Shown here one piece after another: positions 26,119 through 34,361 of a stretch of 64,000 nucleotides of DNA. Numbering within the stretch: the first letter of the stretch is position 1; every line of letters starts with the position of its first letter. A program made the position numbers and the translations under genes. The notes under the pieces are model-generated. The model was not told where the DNA came from and did not search any database. It saw only the letters and a list, made by a program, of their open reading frames with translations. The stretch spans positions 1 through 64,000 of the forward strand of contig DASXWH010000084.1 of NCBI GenBank assembly GCA_036503775.1. The letters are read 5' to 3'. The stretch comes from Ohtaekwangia sp036503775. Its GTDB lineage: Bacteria > Bacteroidota > Bacteroidia > Cytophagales > Cyclobacteriaceae.

Positions 26119-27426
26119 TTATTTTTTTCTAAAGATCAGACGGACAGGTACCCCCTCAAAATCAAAGTGTTCCCTTACCTTATTTTCCAGGAAACGCTGG
26201 TATGACTCCTGAATATACTGTGGCAGATTACAGAAAAATGCAAACGATGGAAACCGCGCGTTCACCTGTGTAATGTACTTGATCTGGATATGTTTACCTT
26301 TAACCGAAGGTGGCGGGTAATGAACGATTTCAGGAAGCATAGCATCATTAAGCTTTGAGGTAGGGACCTTCTTGGTCTTGTTTTCAAACACCTGAACAGC
26401 TTTTTCGATCACCTGGTAAATGCGCTGTTTATTCAATACAGACGCAAAAATGATGGGTATATAATCTATGGGTGCAAGCTTCTCTAATATTTCTTTTTTG
26501 AATTTGTCGGCCGTCTTCGAATCCTTTTCGATAAGGTCCCACTTGTTGACCATGATAACCATCCCTTTACCCTGCCGTTGTGCGAGACTTATCAGGTTAA
26601 CATCCTGTGACTCCATACCGCGTTCGGCATCAATAACAATGATACATACATCACATTCCTCGAGTGTACGCAATGACCGTAGCACGGAATAAAACTCAAT
26701 GTCGTCTTTTACTTTCCCCTTCTTCCGTACACCTGCTGTGTCAATGAGGATAAAGTCTTTACCAAACATTTTGTAATAAGAGTGGATGGCATCACGTGTT
26801 GTACCAGCCTCATCCGTGACAATGCTTCGGTCAGTGCCCAGCAAGGCATTCAACAAGGAGGATTTCCCAACATTTGGTCTTCCGAGAATAGCAATACGCG
26901 GTGTCCCTGCATCCGGGTCTTCAATTCCCTCACTGGGGAAAATTTTAACAACCTCATCCAGCAATTCTCCGGTACCGCTTCCATTCTCGGATGAAATGGG
27001 ATAAACTTCACCAAGTCCTAACTCATAGAACTCCATCGCGTGAGTTGCTTTATCCGGAGTATCCGATTTATTGGCCGCTACAAAAATCGGCTTTTTGGAT
27101 GTTCGCAATATGTTCGCAAAGTCTTTGTCAAAACCGGTGAGACCATCGCGACAATCCACCATAAAGATCACTGCTGATGCTTCTTCAATGGCGAGACTTA
27201 CCTGCTTACGGATCTCCGATTCAAATTTATCTTCTGAGCCGGTTACATATCCTCCGGTATCAATTACGGTGAAAAATTTTCCGCACCACTCTGCATATCC
27301 ATAGTGACGATCGCGCGTAACACCCGGCATGTTATCCATGATTGCCTGACGTTTTTCAATCATGCGATTGAAAAACGTTGACTTACCTACATTCGGTCTT
27401 CCTACTATTGCTATAATGTTTGCCAT
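26119..27426 (-). CDS. der: Ribosome biogenesis GTPase Der (EngA)
   Basis: An essential double GTPase needed for 50S subunit assembly; 435 residues as usual. Two G domains are in tandem: first GRPNVGKSTFFNRM near residue 8 with DTGG and NKSD, second GRPNVGKSSLLNALLGTDRS near 182 with DTAG and VNKWD. The C-terminal KH-like domain (about 350-435) contains KVPTSKLNDAM and RLIFRKK. The gene follows era by 58 bases on the same strand and the two are probably co-transcribed. Confidence 0.97.
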   Translation of the reverse strand: MANIIAIVGRPNVGKSTFFNRMIEKRQAIMDNMPGVTRDRHYGYAEWCGKFFTVIDTGGYVTGSEDKFESEIRKQVSLAIEEASAVIFMVDCRDGLTGFDKDFANILRTSKKPIFVAANKSDTPDKATHAMEFYELGLGEVYPISSENGSGTGELLDEVVKIFPSEGIEDPDAGTPRIAILGRPNVGKSSLLNALLGTDRSIVTDEAGTTRDAIHSYYKMFGKDFILIDTAGVRKKGKVKDDIEFYSVLRSLRTLEECDVCIIVIDAERGMESQDVNLISLAQRQGKGMVIMVNKWDLIEKDSKTADKFKKEILEKLAPIDYIPIIFASVLNKQRIYQVIEKAVQVFENKTKKVPTSKLNDAMLPEIVHYPPPSVKGKHIQIKYITQVNARFPSFAFFCNLPQYIQESYQRFLENKVREHFDFEGVPVRLIFRKK

Positions 27427-27484
27427 GCTAGATACGTGTTTCGAGGTACGAAGTACGGTTAATGCACTTCAATGATTTCACTAT

Positions 27485-28366
27485 TTATTCCAGATAACCG
27501 AACTGTTTCAGTTTGAATTTTTCTTTGCGCCAGTTGCCAGCTACTTTAACATGTGTTTCCAGGAAAATCTTTTTGGCGAAAAAGGATTCCATGTCCTTAC
27601 GTGATTCCATGCCTACTTTCTTCAATGAACTTCCACCCTTACCAATAATGATTCCTTTCTGTGAATCACGCTCTACATAGATCACTGCACTGATGCGGAT
27701 GATATCGGCTTCTTCTTTAAAAGAAGTGATGGATACTTCCGTGCTGTATGGTATCTCCTGTTCGTAGTTTCTGAAAATCTTTTCGCGGATAATTTCAGAA
27801 GCAAAGAATCTTTCTGTGCGATCAGTGAATTCATCCTGTGGAAAGAAGGGTGGGTGAACCGGTATCAGTTCCAAAAGCCTGGGAAGCAGGGTGTCTACAT
27901 TATGACCTGTTTTAGCAGAGACAGTAACTACATCGTGCAGATTGGGGAGGTTTTCCTTCCAATACTTTACCTTATCATCAACCTGCGTTCCTTTGGACAG
28001 ATCCGTTTTATTGATGACCAGCAAAACCGGGGTCTTCATTTTCTGAAAGCGCTCGAACAGCTCGGGTTCATAGGTGTCCTCAAGTGATACCACGAGTAAT
28101 ATAGCGTCTGCATCTTCAAGGGAAACTTTCACATATCCCATCATGGCTTCATGCAGGGAGTATTTTGGTTCGAGAATTCCCGGAGTGTCAGAATAAACTA
28201 TCTGAAATCCATCACTATTCAGAATTCCCATAATGCGGTGGCGTGTAGTTTGTGCTTTGGCTGTGATAATAGAGAGGTTTTCTCCCATGAGTTTATTCAT
28301 GAGGGATGATTTACCCACGTTGGGTTTACCAACAATACTTACAAAGCCCGCTTTAAAGGATGACAT
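27485..28366 (-). CDS. era: GTPase Era
   Basis: Era binds the 3' end of 16S rRNA and helps 30S maturation. The 293 residues hold an N-terminal G domain with GKPNVGKSSLMNKLMG near 12, SDTPGILEPKY near 60 and NKTDL near 120. A C-terminal KH domain carries GIIIGKGGSSLKKVGMES near 240. The promoter at 28378-28406 drives this gene and probably der. It is divergent from the initiator tRNA gene, which starts 103 bases away, so two translation-related units share a regulatory region. Confidence 0.97.
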   Translation of the reverse strand: MSSFKAGFVSIVGKPNVGKSSLMNKLMGENLSIITAKAQTTRHRIMGILNSDGFQIVYSDTPGILEPKYSLHEAMMGYVKVSLEDADAILLVVSLEDTYEPELFERFQKMKTPVLLVINKTDLSKGTQVDDKVKYWKENLPNLHDVVTVSAKTGHNVDTLLPRLLELIPVHPPFFPQDEFTDRTERFFASEIIREKIFRNYEQEIPYSTEVSITSFKEEADIIRISAVIYVERDSQKGIIIGKGGSSLKKVGMESRKDMESFFAKKIFLETHVKVAGNWRKEKFKLKQFGYLE

Positions 28367-28377
28367 AAATGAATGTG

Positions 28378-28406
28378 CAAAGTTATTTGTTTTTTAGTAG
28401 TGACAA
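28378..28406 (-). promoter_or_regulatory. era-der promoter
   Basis: Read on the minus strand, TTG (28406-28404), an 18-base spacer and TAACTTTG (28385-28378) match the Bacteroidota sigma factor consensus. The ATG of era follows 11 bases after the -7 element, giving a very short leader. It overlaps the oppositely directed tRNA promoter. Confidence 0.7.
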
Positions 28407-28417
28407 GTCTACTTTTG
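28387..28417 (+). promoter_or_regulatory. Promoter of the initiator tRNA gene
   Basis: TTG (28387-28389), a 20-base spacer and TACTTTTG (28410-28417) fit the Bacteroidota promoter pattern. The tRNA begins 51 bases after the -7 element. The elements interleave with the era promoter on the other strand, so the two polymerase sites overlap physically. Confidence 0.65.
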
Positions 28418-28468
28418 CACACCATTTAACACGAAGGATTGATTTCCCGGTTTGTTAAGGGACTATAT

Positions 28469-28541
<73 letters not shown>

Positions 28542-28547
28542 CTTCCA

Positions 28548-28576
28548 AAAAAGACGATTCAAAAGATCGTCTTTTT
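28548..28576 (+). terminator. Hairpin terminator directly after tRNA-fMet
   Basis: AAAAAGACGAT (28548-28558) pairs perfectly with ATCGTCTTTTT (28566-28576) around a seven-base loop and ends in a T-run, so it should stop tRNA transcription. It belongs to the repeated cassette: a diverged but equally paired hairpin occupies the same place in the second copy. Confidence 0.85.
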
Positions 28577-28592
28577 CATTTTGCCCGTTGTT

Positions 28593-28844
28593 ATGCAATT
28601 TTACGTTACATTCTCTTCTCGCCCTGCTTTCAATAAAATTTACGTTGGCTTTACCTACAACTTTGAGGCAAGATTACTCTCCCATAATCACTTAGCAACT
28701 AAAGGCTGGACTGTCAAATTCAGACCCTACATTGTCGTGCATCAAGAATTGTTCTCCACAAAGACTGAAGCAATGAAAAGAGGAAAAGAATTAAAATCTG
28801 CTCAGGGAAGAGAATACATCCGAAAGCAAATTCTTCACCAATAA
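28593..28844 (+). CDS. Small stand-alone GIY-YIG endonuclease-family protein
   Basis: From ATG 28593 the product is 83 residues; a TTG 12 bases earlier is less likely because ATG sits in the leader shared with the second copy. The single domain matches short URI-type GIY-YIG proteins: MQFYV, then FNKIYVGFTYNFEARLLSHN (Tyr of YIG-like IYVG, catalytic Arg in EARL), LATKGWTVKFRPYIVV, and KTEAMKRGKELKSAQGREYI with the metal-binding Glu. The first-motif tyrosine expected in YVY reads YVT, which may reduce activity. It lies between the tRNA hairpin and a tRNA fragment. It may be a mobile or selfish nuclease gene; activity is inferred. Confidence 0.85.
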   Translation: MQFYVTFSSRPAFNKIYVGFTYNFEARLLSHNHLATKGWTVKFRPYIVVHQELFSTKTEAMKRGKELKSAQGREYIRKQILHQ

Positions 28845-28850
28845 GTCTTT

Positions 28851-28903
28851 GGGCTCATATCCGCCAGCTGGCGGACACAGGTTCGAGTCCTGTCGCCGCT
28901 ACT
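28851..28903 (+). pseudogene. Remnant of the 3' half of tRNA-fMet
   Basis: GGGCTCATA (28851-28859) copies the anticodon stem-loop of tRNA-fMet, and 28876-28903 copies the T arm and acceptor 3' side with one C-to-G change. Between them the ten bases of the intact tRNA (ACCCAAAGGT) are replaced by a 16-base palindrome. There is no 5' half, so it cannot fold as a tRNA. Confidence 0.85.
28860..28875. repeat. 16-bp perfect palindrome inside the tRNA remnant
   Basis: TCCGCCAGCTGGCGGA reads the same on both strands. It interrupts the tRNA fragment exactly after the anticodon and is GC-rich compared with its surroundings. I noticed no other copy in this window. It looks like a dispersed palindromic element of the REP kind, but that needs a genome search. 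Confidence 0.75.
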
Positions 28904-28904
28904 G

Positions 28905-28930
28905 AAAAGGCGATCTTACGATTGCCTTTT
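28905..28930 (+). terminator. Hairpin of the second cassette copy
   Basis: AAAAGGCGATC (28905-28915) pairs with GATTGCCTTTT (28920-28930), including one G-T pair, around a four-base loop, followed by more T. Compared with the first copy (28548-28576) both arms have changed together, so base pairing has been kept while the sequence drifted. Confidence 0.75.
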
Positions 28931-28950
28931 TTCATTTTAGGCCCGTTGTT

Positions 28951-29061
28951 ATGACATTTCACGTCTACGTCCTTTTTACGTTCTGTTCCCTCAAGAGCAC
29001 AACAAAATCTATGTCGGCTTTACAGGCATCTTGAAACCAGACTAAAGCCCACAATGAAATT
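28951..29061 (+). pseudogene. Frameshifted remnant of a second GIY-YIG gene
   Basis: After the same leader the frame starts MTFHVYVLF. It then shifts into a frame reading HNKIYVGFTGILK, and after one more missing base the encoded LETRLKxHNE can be followed (about 29028-29060). This keeps the GIY-like YVY, the YIG-like IYVG and the Arg motif, but the rest is lost. It carries YVY where the intact copy has YVT, so it was not simply copied from the present intact gene. Confidence 0.8.
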
Positions 29062-29079
29062 CCCGAAAGGGCTAAAAAA

Positions 29080-29106
29080 TAAAAAAGCAATCAACGATTG
29101 CCTTTT
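29080..29106 (-). terminator. Terminator of the moxR/foldase operon
   Basis: On the minus strand GGCAATC-GTT-GATTGC (29102-29087) is followed by a long T-run (29086-29080), 25 bases after the moxR stop. On the plus strand it shares ACGATTGCCTTTT with the hairpin at 28905-28930, so it may originally have been a third cassette hairpin. Confidence 0.7.
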
Positions 29107-29130
29107 ATAATTCTCAATAAGCAGGAAGAA

Positions 29131-30099
29131 CTACTTCATCAATTTCTCAATCAAATCATCCACACTGATACCTTCGGCCTCCGCCTTAAAATTTCTCACA
29201 ATCCGGTGACGAAGAACAGGCTTTGCAATTGCCTGAACATCTTCAATGTCTGGAGAGTATTTGCCATTTAACAGGGCATTACATTTTGCTCCAAGCACCA
29301 AATATTGAGAAGCACGAGGACCTGCACCCCACTCCAGATAATCATTGGCTATAACTGAACCCCCTTTTGAATTCGGCCTTGTTTTATTGGCAAGCCCAAC
29401 AGCAAATTCAATTACATTATCTGCTACGGGAACCCTGCGGACAAGATGCTGGAAATACGCAATCTGTTCGCCCGTCAGTACCTTGCTTACGGTCTTGGGT
29501 TCATCGGAAGTAGTGCTCTTCACAACTTCAACCTCATCCTTAAAAGCAGGATAAGTAAGTAATATATTGAACATGAAGCGATCGAGTTGAGCTTCAGGCA
29601 AGGGATAAGTTCCTTCCTGCTCAATCGGATTTTGAGTGGCCAAAACAAAAAACGGTCGTGGTAAATCATAGCGGGTTCCTGCGATGGTTACAGAATACTC
29701 CTGCATGGATTCAAGAAGAGCAGCTTGTGTTTTGGGTGGTGTACGGTTAATCTCATCGGCCAAAACAATATTGGCGAACACGGGGCCTTTCACAAATTTG
29801 AAATTACGTTCCTTATCCATCGTCTCTGCTCCTACAATGTCTGACGGCATCAGGTCTGGTGTAAACTGAATGCGCTTGAACTGGAGATCAAGTGAAGTAG
29901 CGATGGTGTGTACCAATAAAGTCTTTGCCAGACCGGGCACACCAACCAACAGTGAATGTCCCTGGCAAAAAATGCCGGTGAGTACCTGCCGTACTACTTC
30001 ATCCTGCCCGATTACAACTTTAGATATTTCAATCTTCAGGTTTTTATAGGCTGCAGAGAGGGCATCAGCTGCTTCAACATCAGAAGAATACATTACCAT
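29131..30099 (-). CDS. MoxR-family AAA+ ATPase (second paralogue)
   Basis: A 322-residue AAA+ ATPase with Walker A VGVPGLAKT near residue 55, Walker B VLADEINRTPPKTQ near 115, VLATQNPIEQEGTYPLPEAQ near 145 and GAGPRASQYLVLGAK near 265. It differs from the 15623 copy by the Asp-box ADEINRT and carries no DUF58 neighbour. Instead it is the last gene of an operon of periplasmic isomerases: its ATG overlaps the previous TAA by one base (TAATG). A link between ATPase activity and envelope protein quality is an inference from this context. Confidence 0.93.
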   Translation of the reverse strand: MVMYSSDVEAADALSAAYKNLKIEISKVVIGQDEVVRQVLTGIFCQGHSLLVGVPGLAKTLLVHTIATSLDLQFKRIQFTPDLMPSDIVGAETMDKERNFKFVKGPVFANIVLADEINRTPPKTQAALLESMQEYSVTIAGTRYDLPRPFFVLATQNPIEQEGTYPLPEAQLDRFMFNILLTYPAFKDEVEVVKSTTSDEPKTVSKVLTGEQIAYFQHLVRRVPVADNVIEFAVGLANKTRPNSKGGSVIANDYLEWGAGPRASQYLVLGAKCNALLNGKYSPDIEDVQAIAKPVLRHRIVRNFKAEAEGISVDDLIEKLMK

Positions 30100-31448
30100 T
30101 AGTGTTCATCTAAGATTCTACAATAATCATAAACCGGATCAATACTGATAAACACATCTTTCCTGGCTTTTTGAAACCATTTCTGAAGTATTTTATCTTT
30201 CTTTTCATTCAATGTAGCTGTCTGGATTCTGGACCAGTCGTCTTCCAGTGAAGCCTGGTGAGGCGGTGTGCGTGACTTATAAAACAAAATCCGTACAGCA
30301 TCCTTACCATCATCTGTGCGGTAGGCTACCGGATCAGAAATATCACCGATCTTCATCGAATCAATTTTAAAAAAAACAATCGGATCAAGTTCATCTACCA
30401 TCAAACGAGTATTTCCGTTCTGATCGCTGAAGAAACCACCGTTTCCTTTTGTTGCCATATCATCCGAAAATTCCTTGGCGGCTTTTTGAAACTTTATACT
30501 GTCATTCAGGATCAGCAAACGAACACTGTCGAGGTAACGGCTTGCTTTTTCCAAATCTCCTTCAGAAGGTTTGGGTGAAATAAGTATATGTCGTGAATTA
30601 TATTCGTTTCCTCTGCGATCAATAAGCTGCATAATGTGAAATCCGAAGGGGGACTTAAATGGCATAGAGATTTCACCGGGCTTCAGTTTAAAGGCCATGG
30701 CTTCATACTCCGGTACCATTCGTCCGCGACCAGACCAACCCATGTCACCACCATTGGTTATCACGCTGGGATCTGTTGAATATTGTTTGGCCAGTGTTGC
30801 CCAATCCTCCCCTGACAAAATCCGGTTGCGGATAGCAATCAATTCTCCTCGTGTAACACTTTCCTGCGCTTCACTTACCTTAGCAATTTTTACAATCTGC
30901 GCAACTTCAACAGAAGCGGAAAAATAAGGAAGACTATCCTTGGGGATTTTATTGAAGAATCTTCTTACTTCAGCGGGTGTAACTGTGAGTCCATCTGTCA
31001 TGGTATCTTCCATCTTACTCACTATCATCTGTTCCCGAACCTGCTCGCGAAGTTCGGTACGGATTTGTTCTAACGTTTTGCCATAAAGTTCTTCGAGTTC
31101 GTCTGGAGAACGACCCGACTGCGAAAGGATCATATCCATCCGGTTCTGCGTGTTGTTATCCACCTCAATATCAAGAACGATAACAGAATCGATCTCCGCT
31201 TTAGCCATCATCAACTTGTTGCGCAGAAGCAACGCCAGGTATTGACAGCGTACCTGTTGTGTAGGAGAGCCCCCATTGGTAACGTAGTCCTGGTATGCGC
31301 GGTCCAACTCAGACTTTAACACAATATAATTATCAACCTTGGCTATAATTTCATCCACGGTAAAACCTGTTGGCTCCTCCTGGGCATTCGCGGAAAAATA
31401 GCCCACACCGATCAGGCACAATATGATTACTAGTTTTCTAAGGCACAT
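30099..31448 (-). CDS. SurA-like periplasmic peptidyl-prolyl isomerase
   Basis: A foldase-chaperone for outer-membrane proteins, about 449 residues from ATG 31448 (MCLRKLVIILCLIGVGYFSA), one base after the preceding stop; an ATG at 31478 would overlap that gene. The signal peptide is followed by a SurA N-terminal chaperone region (VDEIIAKVDNYIVLKSEL). Two parvulin domains come next: first VEVAQIVKIAKVSE to GGDMGWSGRGRMVPEYEAMA and PFGFHIMQLIDRRG, then NSRHILISPKPSE to GNGGFFSDQNGNTR. This layout (N-domain, P1, P2) is that of SurA. It belongs to a minus-strand operon with two other isomerase-like genes. Confidence 0.92.
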   Translation of the reverse strand: MCLRKLVIILCLIGVGYFSANAQEEPTGFTVDEIIAKVDNYIVLKSELDRAYQDYVTNGGSPTQQVRCQYLALLLRNKLMMAKAEIDSVIVLDIEVDNNTQNRMDMILSQSGRSPDELEELYGKTLEQIRTELREQVREQMIVSKMEDTMTDGLTVTPAEVRRFFNKIPKDSLPYFSASVEVAQIVKIAKVSEAQESVTRGELIAIRNRILSGEDWATLAKQYSTDPSVITNGGDMGWSGRGRMVPEYEAMAFKLKPGEISMPFKSPFGFHIMQLIDRRGNEYNSRHILISPKPSEGDLEKASRYLDSVRLLILNDSIKFQKAAKEFSDDMATKGNGGFFSDQNGNTRLMVDELDPIVFFKIDSMKIGDISDPVAYRTDDGKDAVRILFYKSRTPPHQASLEDDWSRIQTATLNEKKDKILQKWFQKARKDVFISIDPVYDYCRILDEH

Positions 31449-31449
31449 G

Positions 31450-32346
31450 TCAATTGTAAATCTCAAATTCTTTATCACTTTCTGCTTCTTTATAAACTTC
31501 TTCTTCCAGTTGCAAGGCGAGTTCCACTTTACGTTTATTCAGAATGATATTCCGGATATCTTCCTTTACAAATTCCAGCGGTGAAACGTTATCAGAAATC
31601 CGGTATTGGTCCACCTTCAAGAAGTAAAGATAACCCTCTGCTGAAGTCTCATAGTAAGGATTGGACTTCAGGAACTGAATTTTATTGGGGATTTCTGCCA
31701 ACGGTGAATTTCTAACCAATTCATCAAAAACTATCCATGAGGAATCGGAAATATGATAAGCGGCTGAAAAGCTCAGACAATAGGATTTCAACTCCTTATC
31801 CTCTTTCTCCCGGTTAGCAAAAATCAATTCCTTGATCTTCCCGATACGTGGAGCATTTTCCGGAACCTTGATAAAGGTAGCCTGCACAATGTTCTGTTTC
31901 AAAATGAAATTATCAATGTTGGCTTTATAGTAAGCTTCAATTTCCTCTTTTGAGATCACCGTGTCCAGATGTTCCTTGATATAATACGTCTGATATTCGT
32001 ATGCAATTATGCTGTATCGGTAATCGAGTATTTTACGTTCAACTTCAGCTTCATCGATATTGATTTTACGAGTCGCTTCCTGGATAAGCAACTGCTTGCG
32101 TACCCAGCTGTTTATGTACGCTAACACGCGGGCTGTACTATCTTCAGCTGAAGTGCCGGGCGTTATAAAACCAGACAACTCATCACGATACAGAAAAGCA
32201 TCATTGACACGGGCCACCGCCTGACGATTGGTATCACCATCGGATTGTGTGCGCTTCATTTTTATAAAGTCACAACCTGTGACTATAATCATCAACGCTA
32301 AAACCGATATAGTGCCTTTATTAAAAATCAAATTCCAAATCTTCAT
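31450..32346 (-). CDS. SurA/PpiC-related lipoprotein
   Basis: A 298-residue predicted lipoprotein (lipobox VTGC near residue 25). It resembles the SurA/PrsA chaperone N-domain: AVARVNDAFLYRDELSGFI, then helices SWVRKQLLIQEATRKINIDE and YYKANIDNFILKQ. No clear parvulin signature (the GGDLGW/FGYHI type motif) can be seen, so it may be a chaperone without isomerase activity. It sits between two parvulin genes, 26 bases from the larger one and one base from the SurA-like gene. A joint role in outer-membrane protein delivery is likely but inferred. Confidence 0.8.
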   Translation of the reverse strand: MKIWNLIFNKGTISVLALMIIVTGCDFIKMKRTQSDGDTNRQAVARVNDAFLYRDELSGFITPGTSAEDSTARVLAYINSWVRKQLLIQEATRKINIDEAEVERKILDYRYSIIAYEYQTYYIKEHLDTVISKEEIEAYYKANIDNFILKQNIVQATFIKVPENAPRIGKIKELIFANREKEDKELKSYCLSFSAAYHISDSSWIVFDELVRNSPLAEIPNKIQFLKSNPYYETSAEGYLYFLKVDQYRISDNVSPLEFVKEDIRNIILNKRKVELALQLEEEVYKEAESDKEFEIYN

Positions 32347-32372
32347 TACGCCAAATAAATCCGTGCTTTGAA

Positions 32373-34331
32373 TTAAGGTTTTAATTGCTGTTGAATATAC
32401 GCCTTACCTTTGTCATTAATTTTAACCGGATATTTCTTCTTCAGTTCAGCAATCCAGCTTTTTTCCAGGTAAGTCTGATAATCAGATATCACAGCCGGCC
32501 TGGCCTCCTCAAACGACATTGTTCCGGGTGGGAGCATATCCTTTAGCCACGCAAGGTAATACATTCCATTATTTTCCACCGGGTGCACACCCACAGACCA
32601 GGGGATCTTACCAAAGATCGCTTTATCCTCGCGCTTAAAGTATCCCGATTCATATTTCACTTTATGAGCCATGGAGGCTTCCAGTATTTTCCGTTCATTC
32701 CCTTCCAGCAATAGGGGCTGAAGAACCGCCATAAAGTCGCTTGTCCCAGACGAATACAATGAAGCCTTCGTACGCTCACCGGCTTTATATTCCGAAGAAT
32801 GTGCATTATAATATTGATGCTGGCCTACTGAATCTTCTGATGCTTTATTCCATACCTCCTTTTCCATGATCTCGAAAAGCAAAATCCCTTCGTAATATTC
32901 TTTCAATAAGTACTTATACTCCGGATTCTCCTGCATAATCTTTTCCTCCTGCAGAGCTATGATGGTGGCATCTACAAAATTGTTGTACAGCTGATCCAAA
33001 TACTTTTCAGGAGAAAGCCTGCTGACGCGTTGGTTTTTCAAAACATAGGTAAAAAATTCCTGCACGGTAACCGGCTTTGTTTTCAGGGAAAAAAGAACAT
33101 CCTTACCTGCTGCAGGCCATGATGGTGTTTTCCATGTTCCCTTTATTAACGAAGAATCTGCTGTTGCAAACACTTTCGTCCTGACTGCCTGTACTTCAGT
33201 AAATTCAAATTGCTTACGGAGTTTGTTTTGAAGGGCCAGCTTAGAAAGCTGTGTACGCTCATCGCGTATTACTCTGCTTTTTAAGGAAGAAGCAATTTCA
33301 TCATACGAAGCCAGCGGTATGATACGTTCAAGCCGGATAATATGCCAGCCATATTGCGTCTGAAAAGGGTCTGAAACTTCGCCAGGCTTTGTTAAGGCGA
33401 AAGCCATTTTTTCAAATTCCGGAACGCTCGCCATTTCGCCTACGCCAAAAGGTCGCAGTCTTCCACCATTCTCTTTCGAGCCCGGATCATCGGAGTATTG
33501 TTTGCAGAGATCATCCCACTTTACGTTTGCCTGCAACTGATCATAAATATCGAAAATGAGATCCTTTGCTCTTGCATTATCTTTATCCTCGCCTGTGCGG
33601 ATCATGATGTGCGATACTTCAACCTGACCCCGTGATGGCTGACGATCAGACACCAAAAGAAGGTGGTATCCGAATTGGGTACGCACGGGCGCACTAACCT
33701 GACCTACCGGTGTGTTGTAAGCGGCATTTTCAAAAGGATAAACCATTTGCAGAGCCGTAAAGTACCCGAGATTACCCTGATTGATCTTTACCGATTTATC
33801 TTCCGAGTATTGAACAGCTGCTGTGGAGAAATCTTTCCCGGCAATAATTTCACTTCTGATGGAAACTATTTTGTTAAAAGCACGCAAGGTATCGGCAGGC
33901 GGTGCATCAGCCTTTACTTCGATCAGCAGATGAGAGACTTTAACTTCTTCCTTCATCCGGTTATAGGTGAGCTTAACAAGACTATCCGTCAATGCTGCAT
34001 CTGGCAGATAGGGTTTACGAAGCTCATCTTTATACTGGTTGTATTCCCGCGCAAAGGTTTTGGTCGTGTCCATCCCCCGGAATTTTGCCTCTTCCACTTT
34101 CAATTTGAAATTGATAAACAAATCCAGGTATTCCTGAATTTTTTCAGGGGTAAAATCCTGCTGCTTATTCGGGTGATTCTTTTTATAGAGGTATATAAAC
34201 TCTTCAGCTGTCACCATCTGCTTGTTGACAGTAAATAATGTGACTGGCTTGGGACTTTTACTTTTTGACTGGGAAAAGCCTGTGGTGAACGAAACAGCAA
34301 AGAAGAGCAACAGTACTGCACATCTCATCAT
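32373..34331 (-). CDS. Periplasmic peptidyl-prolyl isomerase with two parvulin domains
   Basis: A 652-residue exported foldase with signal peptide MRCAVLLLFFAVSFTTGFSQ (second Met) or one residue more. After an N-terminal chaperone-like region (QEYLDLFINFKLKVEEAKFR near 65), two PpiC domains follow: the first with VSHLLIEVKADAP, GNLGYFTALQMVYPFE and TQFGYHLLLVSDRQ; the second with VSHIMIRTGEDKD, NGGRLRPFGVGEMA and TQYGWHIIRLERI. The last 280 residues are a helical region of unclear fold. The gene is 30 bases downstream of the RsbW-like gene and 26 bases upstream of the lipoprotein, so it belongs to the same operon. Confidence 0.92.
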   Translation of the reverse strand: MMRCAVLLLFFAVSFTTGFSQSKSKSPKPVTLFTVNKQMVTAEEFIYLYKKNHPNKQQDFTPEKIQEYLDLFINFKLKVEEAKFRGMDTTKTFAREYNQYKDELRKPYLPDAALTDSLVKLTYNRMKEEVKVSHLLIEVKADAPPADTLRAFNKIVSIRSEIIAGKDFSTAAVQYSEDKSVKINQGNLGYFTALQMVYPFENAAYNTPVGQVSAPVRTQFGYHLLLVSDRQPSRGQVEVSHIMIRTGEDKDNARAKDLIFDIYDQLQANVKWDDLCKQYSDDPGSKENGGRLRPFGVGEMASVPEFEKMAFALTKPGEVSDPFQTQYGWHIIRLERIIPLASYDEIASSLKSRVIRDERTQLSKLALQNKLRKQFEFTEVQAVRTKVFATADSSLIKGTWKTPSWPAAGKDVLFSLKTKPVTVQEFFTYVLKNQRVSRLSPEKYLDQLYNNFVDATIIALQEEKIMQENPEYKYLLKEYYEGILLFEIMEKEVWNKASEDSVGQHQYYNAHSSEYKAGERTKASLYSSGTSDFMAVLQPLLLEGNERKILEASMAHKVKYESGYFKREDKAIFGKIPWSVGVHPVENNGMYYLAWLKDMLPPGTMSFEEARPAVISDYQTYLEKSWIAELKKKYPVKINDKGKAYIQQQLKP

Positions 34332-34361
34332 ACAACAATAGATTTAGGGGGAAATTATCGA

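Noticed and set aside
28851..28903. A second functional tRNA
   Set aside because: Only the 3' half is present and it is interrupted by a palindrome; no acceptor 5' strand or D arm exists.
28860..28903. CRISPR repeat or phage attachment site
   Set aside because: There is no spacer array, cas gene, integrase or phage gene nearby; the direct repeat is tRNA sequence linked to GIY-YIG frames.
33663..34238. 191-residue plus-strand frame
   Set aside because: Antisense to the two-parvulin isomerase gene; no independent start signal or domain.
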